Positions 27,902-36,471 of a DNA stretch of 64,000 nucleotides are shown here, one piece after another (position 1 is the stretch's first letter; each line of letters begins with the position of its first letter). The stretch lies in the NCBI GenBank assembly GCA_910588245.1, contig CAJUQP010000004.1, forward strand, positions 1 through 64,000. The letters run 5' to 3'. The notes below the pieces were generated by a model that worked only from the letters and a program-made list of their open reading frames with translations, ran no database searches and was not told where the DNA came from. The position numbers and the translations under genes are program-made. The stretch comes from an uncultured Muribaculaceae bacterium. Its GTDB lineage: Bacteria > Bacteroidota > Bacteroidia > Bacteroidales > Muribaculaceae.

Positions 27902-29593
27902 TTAAAAACGGAAGCCTGCTGTCAGCACGATCTGGCTGTCGTTGAGAGAGAGTTTCGACTGAGGCGAGGTATATACCACCTTGTTATCATAATCCACATC
28001 GGGTGTATACGCATGGTATGTGGAATTGACGTGCTTATAGACATAGGCCATGTCAATGTAGAACTGCTGATAACGGTAGCCGAAGCCGCAGGTATAGTAG
28101 TTAGTACTGTTGTCGAAACGATATTGCGGACGAGTGCCCCCGGTATAGATTATTTCCCTGTCATGACGCACATCTGCCTTAACGGGCGATGACACATTGC
28201 TATAGCCAGCGCGCAGACTGAACGATGGAGTCACTCTGTATTCCGCACCGAGACGGAATGTATTGGTCGATTTCAGGTAGTAATTGATGTCGTCGTTCAC
28301 CCCATAGTAAGGATCACTTGCATCGGGATACGCGCGCGTCTTGGGGGCTGCGGAATAATAAGGATACCAGTCAGGATCCCAGTAGTCAGGCCCCCAGCCT
28401 CCGCCACCGTATGTGCCGGGCTCCGAGTATTTCATCTTATTGTAGCCCTGCCATTCATAGTCGAACGAGAGGATAAAGTTGTTGCCAATCACTCCGGCCA
28501 CACTTGCCATGACCTTCCAGGGGGTGCGGAAATCCACTTCATTATATCCCGGAGTGCCATCATTTGTATCCACTCCGTCCGGTTTCTCATTGTCATATTG
28601 ATATTCGATCGAACCGGAATAAGTCTCCCGCAGGTTATACCAGGTCGGAGTATGGAAAGCAAATCCGATCCTGAGCTCCTGTACAGGCTTGAGTATCACA
28701 CCGAGTTTGTAATTGAAACCGGTACCGTTGACATTGTAGTAATTATTAAGGTCCCATACGGCATTGCCGACATATGCCTCCTGTCCGTTGCTGAGATATG
28801 CATTGTCGAGGGTTTCACCCCATCTTGAGAACTGCGTATAGTCAAGATTTGTGATTCCGAAGTCCATACCCCAGTATACCACATTGGCGATATTGCCTCC
28901 GACAGCTATATTATATTCATCTACCGAACCCTTTTCCGTAACGTTGAAGCTGCCGGATCCGGATGTGCCCTCATCCCATTGGCCATACCACTGTGTATTG
29001 TCGCCTGCGCCCGATGATTCAATAAGCCATCCTTTGTAGGCGAGAAGGGGGAGCCAGGGAGTATTGCTGTTCCAGGGATCGTATGAATCCGACGGCTCCA
29101 TATCAGCGACCTGCAGACCGCTGCCGTTGGCGATCTCAGCGATATAGTTGCTGAGAGAATTATTCAGAGTCGGCACCTGCCCGGCATACTGACGGTTGAA
29201 AGAAGCTGCCTTATTATATGTGAATCCGAAATTGATGTTGGGAAACATATCATTCTGCAATCTCATCGTCAATACGGCCCCAATGTTGTTGAGAAGGAAT
29301 TTCGTCTGGTCGACAGATGATTTGACTCCCTGAGATGTTGCGCTTGCGTTCTGACAATCGAGATTCAGGGTGAATCCTATATCGCCGCTGCGGTAGACGC
29401 CAATACCGGCAGGATTCTGTGAAAGCGACGACAGATCGCCGCCAAGAGCGCCGAAAGCACCTCCCATCGACATGAACCTCGCTGTGCCCTTCATGTCAGG
29501 GCGGGTGATATTTATAGCATCGGGAGCACCTTGTGCGAAAACTGTCGCCACAGGAGCGAGAGAAGTCGTTAGCAGTAAAAGATACTTATTCAT
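27902..29593 (-). CDS. OmpP1/FadL family outer-membrane protein
   Basis: Predicted outer-membrane beta-barrel for uptake of hydrophobic compounds. The signal peptide is MNKYLLLLTTSLAPVATVFAQ. The family-typical N-terminal plug follows (GTARFMSMGGAFGALGGDLSSLSQNPAGIGVYRSGDIGFT, about residues 36-75; written here only to show the pattern MGGAFGALGGD). The chain ends in a terminal Phe (TAGFRF), as outer-membrane barrels do. At 563 residues it is longer than classic FadL, with Tyr/Trp/Gly-rich loops near 370-420. The ligand is unknown. Confidence 0.88.
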   Translation of the reverse strand: MNKYLLLLTTSLAPVATVFAQGAPDAINITRPDMKGTARFMSMGGAFGALGGDLSSLSQNPAGIGVYRSGDIGFTLNLDCQNASATSQGVKSSVDQTKFLLNNIGAVLTMRLQNDMFPNINFGFTYNKAASFNRQYAGQVPTLNNSLSNYIAEIANGSGLQVADMEPSDSYDPWNSNTPWLPLLAYKGWLIESSGAGDNTQWYGQWDEGTSGSGSFNVTEKGSVDEYNIAVGGNIANVVYWGMDFGITNLDYTQFSRWGETLDNAYLSNGQEAYVGNAVWDLNNYYNVNGTGFNYKLGVILKPVQELRIGFAFHTPTWYNLRETYSGSIEYQYDNEKPDGVDTNDGTPGYNEVDFRTPWKVMASVAGVIGNNFILSFDYEWQGYNKMKYSEPGTYGGGGWGPDYWDPDWYPYYSAAPKTRAYPDASDPYYGVNDDINYYLKSTNTFRLGAEYRVTPSFSLRAGYSNVSSPVKADVRHDREIIYTGGTRPQYRFDNSTNYYTCGFGYRYQQFYIDMAYVYKHVNSTYHAYTPDVDYDNKVVYTSPQSKLSLNDSQIVLTAGFRF

Positions 29594-29694
29594 AATACGA
29601 TATATTTACAAAGTGGTATCGGGAGAGGGTGGAATGACTGGCCCGAAATCTTGAGAATCTATATTTTGGAAACAAACAGGCCATATAAAAGTTT

Positions 29695-29722
29695 AGTGAG
29701 GATCCTACGCGGAATCCTCACT
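29695..29722 (-). terminator. Hairpin after the Trp/Gly-repeat gene
   Basis: Arms agtgaggat / atcctcact (9 bp) with a 10-nt loop. The minus-strand continuation aaactttt is a weak T-run. Confidence 0.5.
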
Positions 29723-29732
29723 GTGTCTGGTG

Positions 29733-30959
29733 TCAGCGACGGCCTCTTCCGCCCCGTGAGCCACCGCCTCCTACAGTGCCTCTACCGCCTCCATAACTTC
29801 CTCCTCCACGATTGTAGGAGGCGCCACCGCCGTTGTAGCTGCGGTTGCTGTTATAACTGCGGTTGCTGTTGTAGTTGTTGCGGTTTGTGTTGGTGTTGTA
29901 ATTGCGGTTAGTCGTGCTGTTGTTGCTGTTTGAGTTATTATATGTACGGTTGCCCCTTCCGGTCGAGTTGAGGTTGATATTGCCTCTTCCCGGACGGGTA
30001 GAGTTCACTCCGGAGTTGCCGGGACGTCCGGTCTGCGTGCCGACAGAATTACCTGGACGCTGACCGCGGTTGTTGACATATTCCCACTTGCCGTTGTTGT
30101 TTACAACGCCAGCGCCCGGACGTGTAGGACGGGTCACCGAGGTACCGGGACGGCTGGTAGAAGTACCTGTTGAACCGGGACGCGAAGGACGCGACACGGC
30201 GTTGCCACCACCGATAGGACCTCTGTGAGCGATATTGCCGCCGGGACGATTGCTTGACCAGCCCGGACGTCCACCTATAGGACGGTTGCCGTTAGGACGC
30301 CAGTCGGCCATAGGCGGACGACTCCAGCCCCACGACGGGCCCCACGCGGGTCCCCAACCCCAGGATGGACCCCATGCAGGTCCCCAGCCCCAGGAAGGTC
30401 CCCAGGCGGGTCCCCAGCCCCATGACCACGACGGCCCCCAGGCCCACGACGGGCCCCAGTTCCAAGAATACCATGGGTCATAAATAGAAACATTCCATCC
30501 CCACGGACCTATATTAACACCCCAACGGTTGTAGTAAGGCCACGTATAGGAATAAGACGGAAGAAAAACCGGATATCCGCCGGCATTGATCTCTATCTCC
30601 ACATTCCCGTAAGAGTTTGCAAGTACATCCTCAAGCACGTCGGCATTGTCAACCACGATCGTGGGATTATAATATTTCTGGATCTGCTGCGTATAGACGA
30701 AGTCCTGACCGCTCTCGGCCCCGCGGCCGATAGTGTCGATCGGAGTCGAATAATACTGGTTGCGACGGTTGTAGGCGTCAACGTCCATATCTGCCATATT
30801 GGCTATATAGTTCGACTTTTTCTTGGTGGTTTTCTTCACGGTCTTTTCCGTTTTCGTCTTGGAAGGATCGTAGTAGATGTCGTCGTCGAAATAGCTTTGG
30901 GCAAAAAGTGTCGGGGCTCCGAAAGCCAGGACACCTGCTATTATAAGTTGATGTTTCAT
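29733..30959 (-). CDS. Secreted low-complexity protein with Trp/Gly/Pro repeats and Arg/Asn/Gly-rich tail
   Basis: Function unknown. From the ATG at 30959 (408 residues) it starts with a Sec signal peptide ending at FAQ (residues 1-21). Residues about 22-160 are a non-repetitive domain rich in Tyr and acidic residues. Residues about 165-212 are Trp/Gly/Pro repeats, including three identical 10-residue units of GWGPAWGPSW (181-210). Residues about 215-330 carry RPG-type repeats, 331-375 are Asn/Arg-rich, and the end is Gly/Arg-rich (RGGRGRR). Similar proteins occur in other Bacteroidales, to my recollection, without an assigned role. It might be a matrix, adhesive or nucleic-acid-binding surface protein. 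trmN6 lies 62 nt upstream on the same strand. Confidence 0.8.
   Translation of the reverse strand: MKHQLIIAGVLAFGAPTLFAQSYFDDDIYYDPSKTKTEKTVKKTTKKKSNYIANMADMDVDAYNRRNQYYSTPIDTIGRGAESGQDFVYTQQIQKYYNPTIVVDNADVLEDVLANSYGNVEIEINAGGYPVFLPSYSYTWPYYNRWGVNIGPWGWNVSIYDPWYSWNWGPSWAWGPSWSWGWGPAWGPSWGWGPAWGPSWGWGPAWGPSWGWSRPPMADWRPNGNRPIGGRPGWSSNRPGGNIAHRGPIGGGNAVSRPSRPGSTGTSTSRPGTSVTRPTRPGAGVVNNNGKWEYVNNRGQRPGNSVGTQTGRPGNSGVNSTRPGRGNINLNSTGRGNRTYNNSNSNNSTTNRNYNTNTNRNNYNSNRSYNSNRSYNGGGASYNRGGGSYGGGRGTVGGGGSRGGRGRR
30330..30419 (-). repeat. Three tandem 30-bp coding repeats
   Basis: They encode three copies of GWGPAWGPSW in the secreted repeat protein. The DNA copies are near-identical, so the copy number could vary between strains. 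Confidence 0.75.
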
Positions 30960-31021
30960 AACCATTTCCTTTTTTGATTCTGACATATAAACGTATAGAA
31001 AGTTTAATCTCTTACATTTTT

Positions 31022-31726
31022 TTAGAATTTTAAGTAAAATTGACCACAAAGTTCGCGATAACGGCAGGTAGGCACCTGCCCGTCGCCAAACATTGTCAGA
31101 TGCTCACGCAAGTCCCGTCCCTCCCTGCCAAACTCCATGAGAATACGCTTCCACGGAGAGCCATCATGGTCTCTGACCAGGCAACGTCTTTCCGGCATCA
31201 GACCTACCGATGCCGATTCTTCGAGAAGGATATCCTCCGCCGAAGCCGGAGCTATCACAGAGATCACACCGCCCCGGGAAAGAAGGGGAGCGCCATGGAT
31301 CAGAAGATTCCTGGGCGACAGGTCGCCCACATGCCTGGCCATGGCGCGGGCGGAGACACTATTGTCGGCCCCGGCATCGAAAAATGGAGGATTACTGACT
31401 ATCACATCGAATGGGCCGTCTTCATCCGTAAGATCGAGGAACGATCTCGCCTCCACACGCAGTCGATCGCTCCAGGGGGATAAGGAAAAATTAGACGACG
31501 CCTCCTCCACCGACGGCAGATGCGTGTCGACAGCAAGGATACGCGCTCCCGCGTTTCTCTGAGCCATCATCAGCGCGATCATTCCGCAGCCTGTGCCTGC
31601 ATCAAGTATACGCTCTCCCGCGCAGGTGGCCCATGCTCCGACAAGCACACCGTCGACCCCCACAGGCATAGCGCTGCGGGCATGGCTCACACTAAACTGT
31701 TTGAATCTGAACAAACGCTCCTTCAT
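31022..31726 (-). CDS. trmN6: tRNA1(Val) (adenine37-N6)-methyltransferase
   Basis: A 234-residue SAM-dependent methyltransferase of the YfiC/TrmN6 family, modifying A37 of tRNA-Val. N-terminal FRFKQFSVSHARSAMPVGVDGVLVGAW contains the family hallmark of a substrate loop before SAM motif I (LDAGTGCGMIALMMAQR). The catalytic SNPPFFDAG motif lies near residues 110-118. It is divergent from lon, with 39 nt or more between the starts. Confidence 0.93.
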   Translation of the reverse strand: MKERLFRFKQFSVSHARSAMPVGVDGVLVGAWATCAGERILDAGTGCGMIALMMAQRNAGARILAVDTHLPSVEEASSNFSLSPWSDRLRVEARSFLDLTDEDGPFDVIVSNPPFFDAGADNSVSARAMARHVGDLSPRNLLIHGAPLLSRGGVISVIAPASAEDILLEESASVGLMPERRCLVRDHDGSPWKRILMEFGREGRDLREHLTMFGDGQVPTCRYRELCGQFYLKF

Positions 31727-31753
31727 GATAGTGCAAAAGTAAGGATTTTTGAG

Positions 31754-31761
31754 TAACTTTG
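31754..31761 (+). promoter_or_regulatory. -7 element of lon that argues for an internal start codon
   Basis: TAACTTTG matches the Bacteroidetes -7 box exactly; no good -33 TTTG is found 19-20 nt upstream. A transcript from it would begin near 31768, after the first ATG (31766), so translation may start at the in-frame ATG at 31802. Confidence 0.5.
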
Positions 31762-31765
31762 CACC

Positions 31766-34219
31766 ATGATTAAGAAAAAACAGCCTATTATTTCATCTGA
31801 TATGTCTGAAATCAGGATGGAAAGCTCTATAATTGCAGAAATTCCAAGGGAAAGCGACCTGAACTCCTTCAATTTCACTCCCGACAACATGCTTCTTCTC
31901 CCTCTGGAGGAGGATGTCGTATTTCCGGGTCTTCCCCACCCTGTAAGGATTCTTAACGACAACGATCTGAAGATCGTGGAGAAAGCCTATGAAGAGAAGG
32001 CATGCGTTTTCGGCTGCACACTCAAAGAAAACGCCGAAGCCTCCTCGCGTCTTAAGGATTATCATTCTGTCGGGATGATATGCCGGGTGGCGAAGATAGT
32101 GAAGATGCCGGATGTAGAGCCGGTGGCATTCCTGCTTCCCGGACTGAGAGCCACGCTGAAGAAATTCGTTTCCAAAAAGCACCCACTGATGGTGAGTGTC
32201 ATCCCTCTTCCTCCCGTGGCTCCCACCGCCGACCCGCATATGGCTTCATGCGTTTATGAGGAGATCAAACAGACTTACAATAAGATTCTGACTTATGTGC
32301 CTCAACAGGACCGGGACCGGATCACCATTTCGGTCAACGGTATGGGAGAGGATGTGGAGACCGGCGTATATTTCATGGCAACCAATTCTCCGCTCCTTAC
32401 CTCGCAGAAAGCGGAACTCCTGAAAGCCGCCGACCTCGACTCGCTCCTGGAGGCCTTCCTGAAGACACTCGACCAGGCCCTGCAGCGCGTGGAGCTCCAG
32501 GCCGAGATACACATGCGCACCCATCAGGACATGAGCAGGCAGCAACGACGGCAGTTTCTACAGCAGCAGCTCAAGTCCATACAGGATGAGCTCGCCGAAA
32601 ATGATGGTGACAGCGACACTGATGAACTTCATCAGAGAGCCGGGAAAATGAAATGGAGCAAAGAAGCCGATCGCCATTTCGATAAGGAACTGGCCAAACT
32701 CTCGCGTTTCAGCCCCCAGAGCCCCGAATATGCCATCCAATATTCATATCTCGACACACTCCTCAATCTCCCTTGGGAAAACTATTCATCCGACAGTTTT
32801 GCATTATCAAAAGTTGAGAAGATCCTTGACCGCGACCATTATGGCCTCGAAAAAGTAAAAGAACGCATCATCGAGCAGATGGCCGTCATAAAGCTTCGCA
32901 ACGACATGAAAGCTCCGATCCTGTGTCTCTATGGTCCTCCCGGAGTTGGCAAGACATCTCTGGGCAAGTCGATAGCCGACGCACTGGGGAGAGAATATGC
33001 CCGTGTGTCGCTCGGAGGCCTCCACGACGAAGCGGAGATCAGAGGACACCGCCGTACCTATATAGGAGCCATGCCGGGCCGGATAATCTCTGCCCTGACA
33101 AAATGCGGCAAGGGCAATCCCGTATTCGTGCTCGACGAGATTGACAAGATCGGTAAGGATTTCAAGGGAGATCCATCCACGGCGCTTCTTGAAGTGCTTG
33201 ACCCGGAACAGAACTCAAAGTTCCATGACAATTACGTTGATTTTGACTACGACCTGTCGAAAGTACTTTTCATCGCAACGGCCAACAATCTTTCCGAGTT
33301 GTCGCGTCCGCTCCTCGACAGAATGGAAGTAATAGAGATAGGAGGTTATATCCCTGAGGAAAAGATCGAGATAGCCCGCAGGCATCTTGTTCCCAAAAGC
33401 CTGAAAGAACATGGTTTCGATGAGGAAGAGATCTCGTTCACCAAAGAGGCCCTGCGCCTCCTGGTGGAACGTTACACCCGGGAATCAGGTGTCAGGCAAC
33501 TTGAGAAGAAGATCGCCAAGGTGCTCCGTAAGCTCGCGCGGTTGAAAGCTTCAGACAAACCGGTGCCCCAGGTGGTTGATGTAGACCTGGTAAAGGAATT
33601 CCTCGGCAAGGAGGAGGTAAACCCCGACCTGTATGAAAGCAACAATTTCGCAGGTGTAGTCACAGGGTTGGCGTGGACACAGGTCGGAGGAGAGATACTA
33701 TTCATAGAGTCATCGCTCTCACAAGGCAACGGCGAGAAACTAACTCTCACGGGAAATCTCGGCGATGTGATGAAAGAATCGGCGGTGATAGCCCTTCAGT
33801 ATATCAAAGCCCATTCCAGGCAGCTTGGCATAGACCCCGAAGTCTTTACTAAGGTCAACGTCCACATACATGTGCCGGAAGGCGCCATTCCAAAAGACGG
33901 ACCCTCTGCCGGTGTAACCATGGCCACATCTCTTGTGTCGGCATACACCGGAAGAAAAGTAAGGGAAAAACTTGCCATGACTGGCGAGATAACCCTGCGT
34001 GGCAAGGTGCTTCCGGTCGGAGGCATAAAAGAGAAAATTCTTGCGGCTAAACGAGCGGGCATCACTGATATTATCCTATCGAAGGAGAACAGGAAAGATA
34101 TCGATGAAATACACTCCCGCTATCTTAAAGGCCTGAAGTTTCACTATGTCGACACCATAGAAGACGTGCTGGAGTTTGCGCTTCTGCCCGAGCTTGCCGA
34201 AAACCGCTTTGATATCTGA
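31766..34219 (+). CDS. lon: ATP-dependent protease La
   Basis: Cytoplasmic AAA+ serine protease degrading misfolded and regulatory proteins. Up to 817 residues, or 805 if it starts at MSEIRMESS (31802), as the -7 box position suggests. N-terminal LON substrate domain about 40-240. Walker A GPPGVGKTS, the AAA core GHRRTYIGAMPG and Walker B VFVLDEIDKI are present. The catalytic Ser is in DGPSAGVTM and the Lys in GGIKEKILAA. A 32-bp perfect hairpin follows the stop. Confidence 0.97.
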   Translation: MIKKKQPIISSDMSEIRMESSIIAEIPRESDLNSFNFTPDNMLLLPLEEDVVFPGLPHPVRILNDNDLKIVEKAYEEKACVFGCTLKENAEASSRLKDYHSVGMICRVAKIVKMPDVEPVAFLLPGLRATLKKFVSKKHPLMVSVIPLPPVAPTADPHMASCVYEEIKQTYNKILTYVPQQDRDRITISVNGMGEDVETGVYFMATNSPLLTSQKAELLKAADLDSLLEAFLKTLDQALQRVELQAEIHMRTHQDMSRQQRRQFLQQQLKSIQDELAENDGDSDTDELHQRAGKMKWSKEADRHFDKELAKLSRFSPQSPEYAIQYSYLDTLLNLPWENYSSDSFALSKVEKILDRDHYGLEKVKERIIEQMAVIKLRNDMKAPILCLYGPPGVGKTSLGKSIADALGREYARVSLGGLHDEAEIRGHRRTYIGAMPGRIISALTKCGKGNPVFVLDEIDKIGKDFKGDPSTALLEVLDPEQNSKFHDNYVDFDYDLSKVLFIATANNLSELSRPLLDRMEVIEIGGYIPEEKIEIARRHLVPKSLKEHGFDEEEISFTKEALRLLVERYTRESGVRQLEKKIAKVLRKLARLKASDKPVPQVVDVDLVKEFLGKEEVNPDLYESNNFAGVVTGLAWTQVGGEILFIESSLSQGNGEKLTLTGNLGDVMKESAVIALQYIKAHSRQLGIDPEVFTKVNVHIHVPEGAIPKDGPSAGVTMATSLVSAYTGRKVREKLAMTGEITLRGKVLPVGGIKEKILAAKRAGITDIILSKENRKDIDEIHSRYLKGLKFHYVDTIEDVLEFALLPELAENRFDI

Positions 34220-34253
34220 TTCCGGTCTTCTCGTAAATCATTTATCCGTAACG

Positions 34254-34327
34254 ATCCTGACCTTCAGATATAATAAGCCGGGCCCCTGTAGACGAGGGCC
34301 CGGCTTATTATATCTGAAGGTCAGGAT
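34254..34327. terminator. Exceptionally long perfect hairpin between convergent lon and SulP genes
   Basis: Two 32-nt arms (34254-34285 and 34296-34327) are perfectly complementary around a 10-nt loop. The core is taataagccgggccc. It lies between two convergent genes and probably terminates both. Neither side has a classical T-run immediately after the stem. Confidence 0.8.
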
Positions 34328-34347
34328 CTGAAAATATACGATACCTG

Positions 34348-36054
34348 TCAGGAGTGAGCTACGGCTTCCGCCGACACTATCCTGTTGGCCATCCTCACTG
34401 CTATCGTAATGTGGGAGCATACATGATCTTTGCCTATGAGGGTGTCAATGCCGGCATGCTCAAGCACCTCCTTGACTTTAGGATTGACCCCCGACAAGAC
34501 CACATGGATACCCTCGGCCTGCGACGATTTTATTAGAATCTCAAGGTTATGGACGGCAGTGGCATCGACAAAAGGCACCTTCCTCATCCTTATGATCCTC
34601 ACTTTAGGTTTCTCTCCGAGAGTGCTTCTCATCATCTCGTCGAACTTAGTGGCCACACCGAAGAAGAAGGGTCCGTCAATCTCATAGACCTGCACACCGT
34701 TGGCCACATCCAGCACTTCATGGGTTGTCGCCTCCGTACCTTCAGCCACGTCAAGCTGTTCGCTGTAAACCTTGATCTGTGTGTTCTCAGTGACACGACG
34801 CAGAAAGAGGATCATTGCAAGCAGCAGACCGATCTCTATGGCTATAGTGAGATCGAATATGACTGTAAGGAGGAAAGTCACAGCAAGAATACTTATATCA
34901 CTCTTAGGATTCCTCAGAATACCCCTGACCGTACGCCATCCACTCATATTATAGCTCACCACCACAAGCACAGCGGCAAGACATGCCATGGGCACCATAT
35001 TGATAAGCGGCATAAGGAACAGGAAAATAAGGAGAAGAACAATAGCATGTATGATCCCGGCAACCGGCGTGCGTCCCCCATTGGTGATATTGGTCATAGT
35101 CCTGGCTATGGCTCCTGTGACAGGAATACCGCCGAAGAACGGCACCACGATATTCGCTATGCCCTGACCGACAAGCTCCGTGTTGCTACGTGTGTGTGAA
35201 CCGGTCACACCATCAGCCACAGTGGCTGAAAGCAAAGACTCAATCGAGCCGAGTATTGCAATCGTAAACGCTGAAGGAAGCAGTAGGTTGAGAGTGTCCA
35301 TACTGAGTCTGAAACCTTTAGGCTGCGGTATGTCGGTAGCCATCGACCCGAATCGGTCACCTATGGTGGTGACATGGAATTCAGGATAATACCTGTTGAT
35401 CAGCCACACCACGGCTGTCATGATAATGATGGATATCAGCGCACCGGGAAGCTTCTTGGAAATAAAAGGCACGGCTATGATGATAAGCAGCGACACAACA
35501 GCCACACCCGTGGTGACTGGATCGATGTTTCCGAGGTTAGAGAAATACATTCCCCATTTGGGCAGAAAGGAGGCCGGCACATCTTTGAGACCCAGTCCGA
35601 AAAAGTCATTCATCTGGGTCGAGAAAATAGTCAGCGCGATACCGGCGGTGAATCCGACCACTATAGGATAAGGGATGAATTTTATAACTGTGCCGAGATG
35701 AAAAAGGCCCATGAGCACAAGAATCAGACCCGCCATAAATGTGGCTATGGCAAGTCCCTCAAGGCCATAATTCTCTATTATCCCATAAATTATTATGATG
35801 AATGCTCCCGTGGGACCTCCGATCTGCACAGAGCAACCTCCAAGGGCAGAGACAAGAAAACCTCCTATGATGGCTGTGATAAGACCTACCGTCGGACTCA
35901 CACCGCTGGCGATAGCGAACGCAACGGCAAGCGGCAACGCCACGATTCCGACAACTATGCCGGCGATCAGGTCGCTTTTGAATCGCGACAACGAATAATT
36001 CTGCAACGCGGATATCAATTTCGGTTTGAAATCAATAGGACCGGATAAACTCAT
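34348..36054 (-). CDS. SulP family anion transporter with C-terminal STAS domain
   Basis: A 568-residue inner-membrane permease, probably for sulfate, bicarbonate or another anion. The N-terminal region has about 10-14 helices with family motifs VGIVALPLAVAFAIASGVSPT and GGPTGAFIII. The STAS domain covers roughly residues 445-560 (VYEIDGPFFFGVATKF ... VPFVDATAVHNLEIL). The start at MSLSGPIDFKP (36054) is preferred over one 26 codons upstream, whose extra residues overlap the likely promoter (TAATTTTG read on the minus strand at 36090-36097). The substrate is not determinable here. Confidence 0.92.
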   Translation of the reverse strand: MSLSGPIDFKPKLISALQNYSLSRFKSDLIAGIVVGIVALPLAVAFAIASGVSPTVGLITAIIGGFLVSALGGCSVQIGGPTGAFIIIIYGIIENYGLEGLAIATFMAGLILVLMGLFHLGTVIKFIPYPIVVGFTAGIALTIFSTQMNDFFGLGLKDVPASFLPKWGMYFSNLGNIDPVTTGVAVVSLLIIIAVPFISKKLPGALISIIIMTAVVWLINRYYPEFHVTTIGDRFGSMATDIPQPKGFRLSMDTLNLLLPSAFTIAILGSIESLLSATVADGVTGSHTRSNTELVGQGIANIVVPFFGGIPVTGAIARTMTNITNGGRTPVAGIIHAIVLLLIFLFLMPLINMVPMACLAAVLVVVSYNMSGWRTVRGILRNPKSDISILAVTFLLTVIFDLTIAIEIGLLLAMILFLRRVTENTQIKVYSEQLDVAEGTEATTHEVLDVANGVQVYEIDGPFFFGVATKFDEMMRSTLGEKPKVRIIRMRKVPFVDATAVHNLEILIKSSQAEGIHVVLSGVNPKVKEVLEHAGIDTLIGKDHVCSHITIAVRMANRIVSAEAVAHS

Positions 36055-36390
36055 ATGACTTAGATGTTGATTAGAAGAATAATTTTTCGCAAAATTACTA
36101 AATTTATGTTTAAAAACATAATTAATCAGCACATTCTATTACTCCTTACAACTGAATCGCCTCAACCGAAAATAACTTCTTTGAAAAAAGGACAAAAAAA
36201 ATTGATTGTCATCCCGACAACCAATCTCCTGTTAACCTTAAAATCTAATACCATGAAAAACTCACTGCAAAATTAATCATTTATTTTCAAATACTGCTAT
36301 AAAACATAAAAAAAATAAATAATTTAACAATATTTTAACATATACGACTAATTTTATCGTATTTGTAAATACAACTTAACATTTATCAAT
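36055..36390. other. AT-rich intergenic region without a supported gene
   Basis: Holds the SulP promoter region and an AT-rich stretch. A plus-strand sequence taataccatgaaaaac (about 36244-36259) looks like a typical Bacteroidetes gene start, but its frame closes after seven codons. Confidence 0.5.
36106..36119 (-). promoter_or_regulatory. Palindromic core element upstream of the SulP gene
   Basis: Read on the minus strand this is ATGTTTTTAAACAT, identical to the core upstream of gdhA (1127-1140). It sits 8 nt upstream of a TAATTTTG -7-like box (36090-36097), replacing the normal -33 region. That would fit repression or activator-dependent transcription. Confidence 0.4.
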
Positions 36391-36429
36391 AAAAAGCCCT
36401 GCACGACACATTTGCTGCATCGCACAGGG
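36391..36429 (-). terminator. Terminator of glnN
   Basis: The stem ccctgcacga / tcgcacaggg, with mismatches, is followed on the minus strand by ctttttattg. It lies 43 nt after the glnN stop. Confidence 0.65.
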
Positions 36430-36471
36430 TCTTCGATTTATAAAAGCAAATTTTTCAGATCTCTTTCATGA

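Noticed and set aside
30960..31049. N-terminal extension of the Trp/Gly-repeat protein overlapping trmN6
   Set aside because: The extension hides a good signal peptide that begins at 30959.
36244..36276. Gene-like start taataccatgaaaaac
   Set aside because: The frame closes after seven codons and nothing downstream resembles a gene, so it is at most a remnant.
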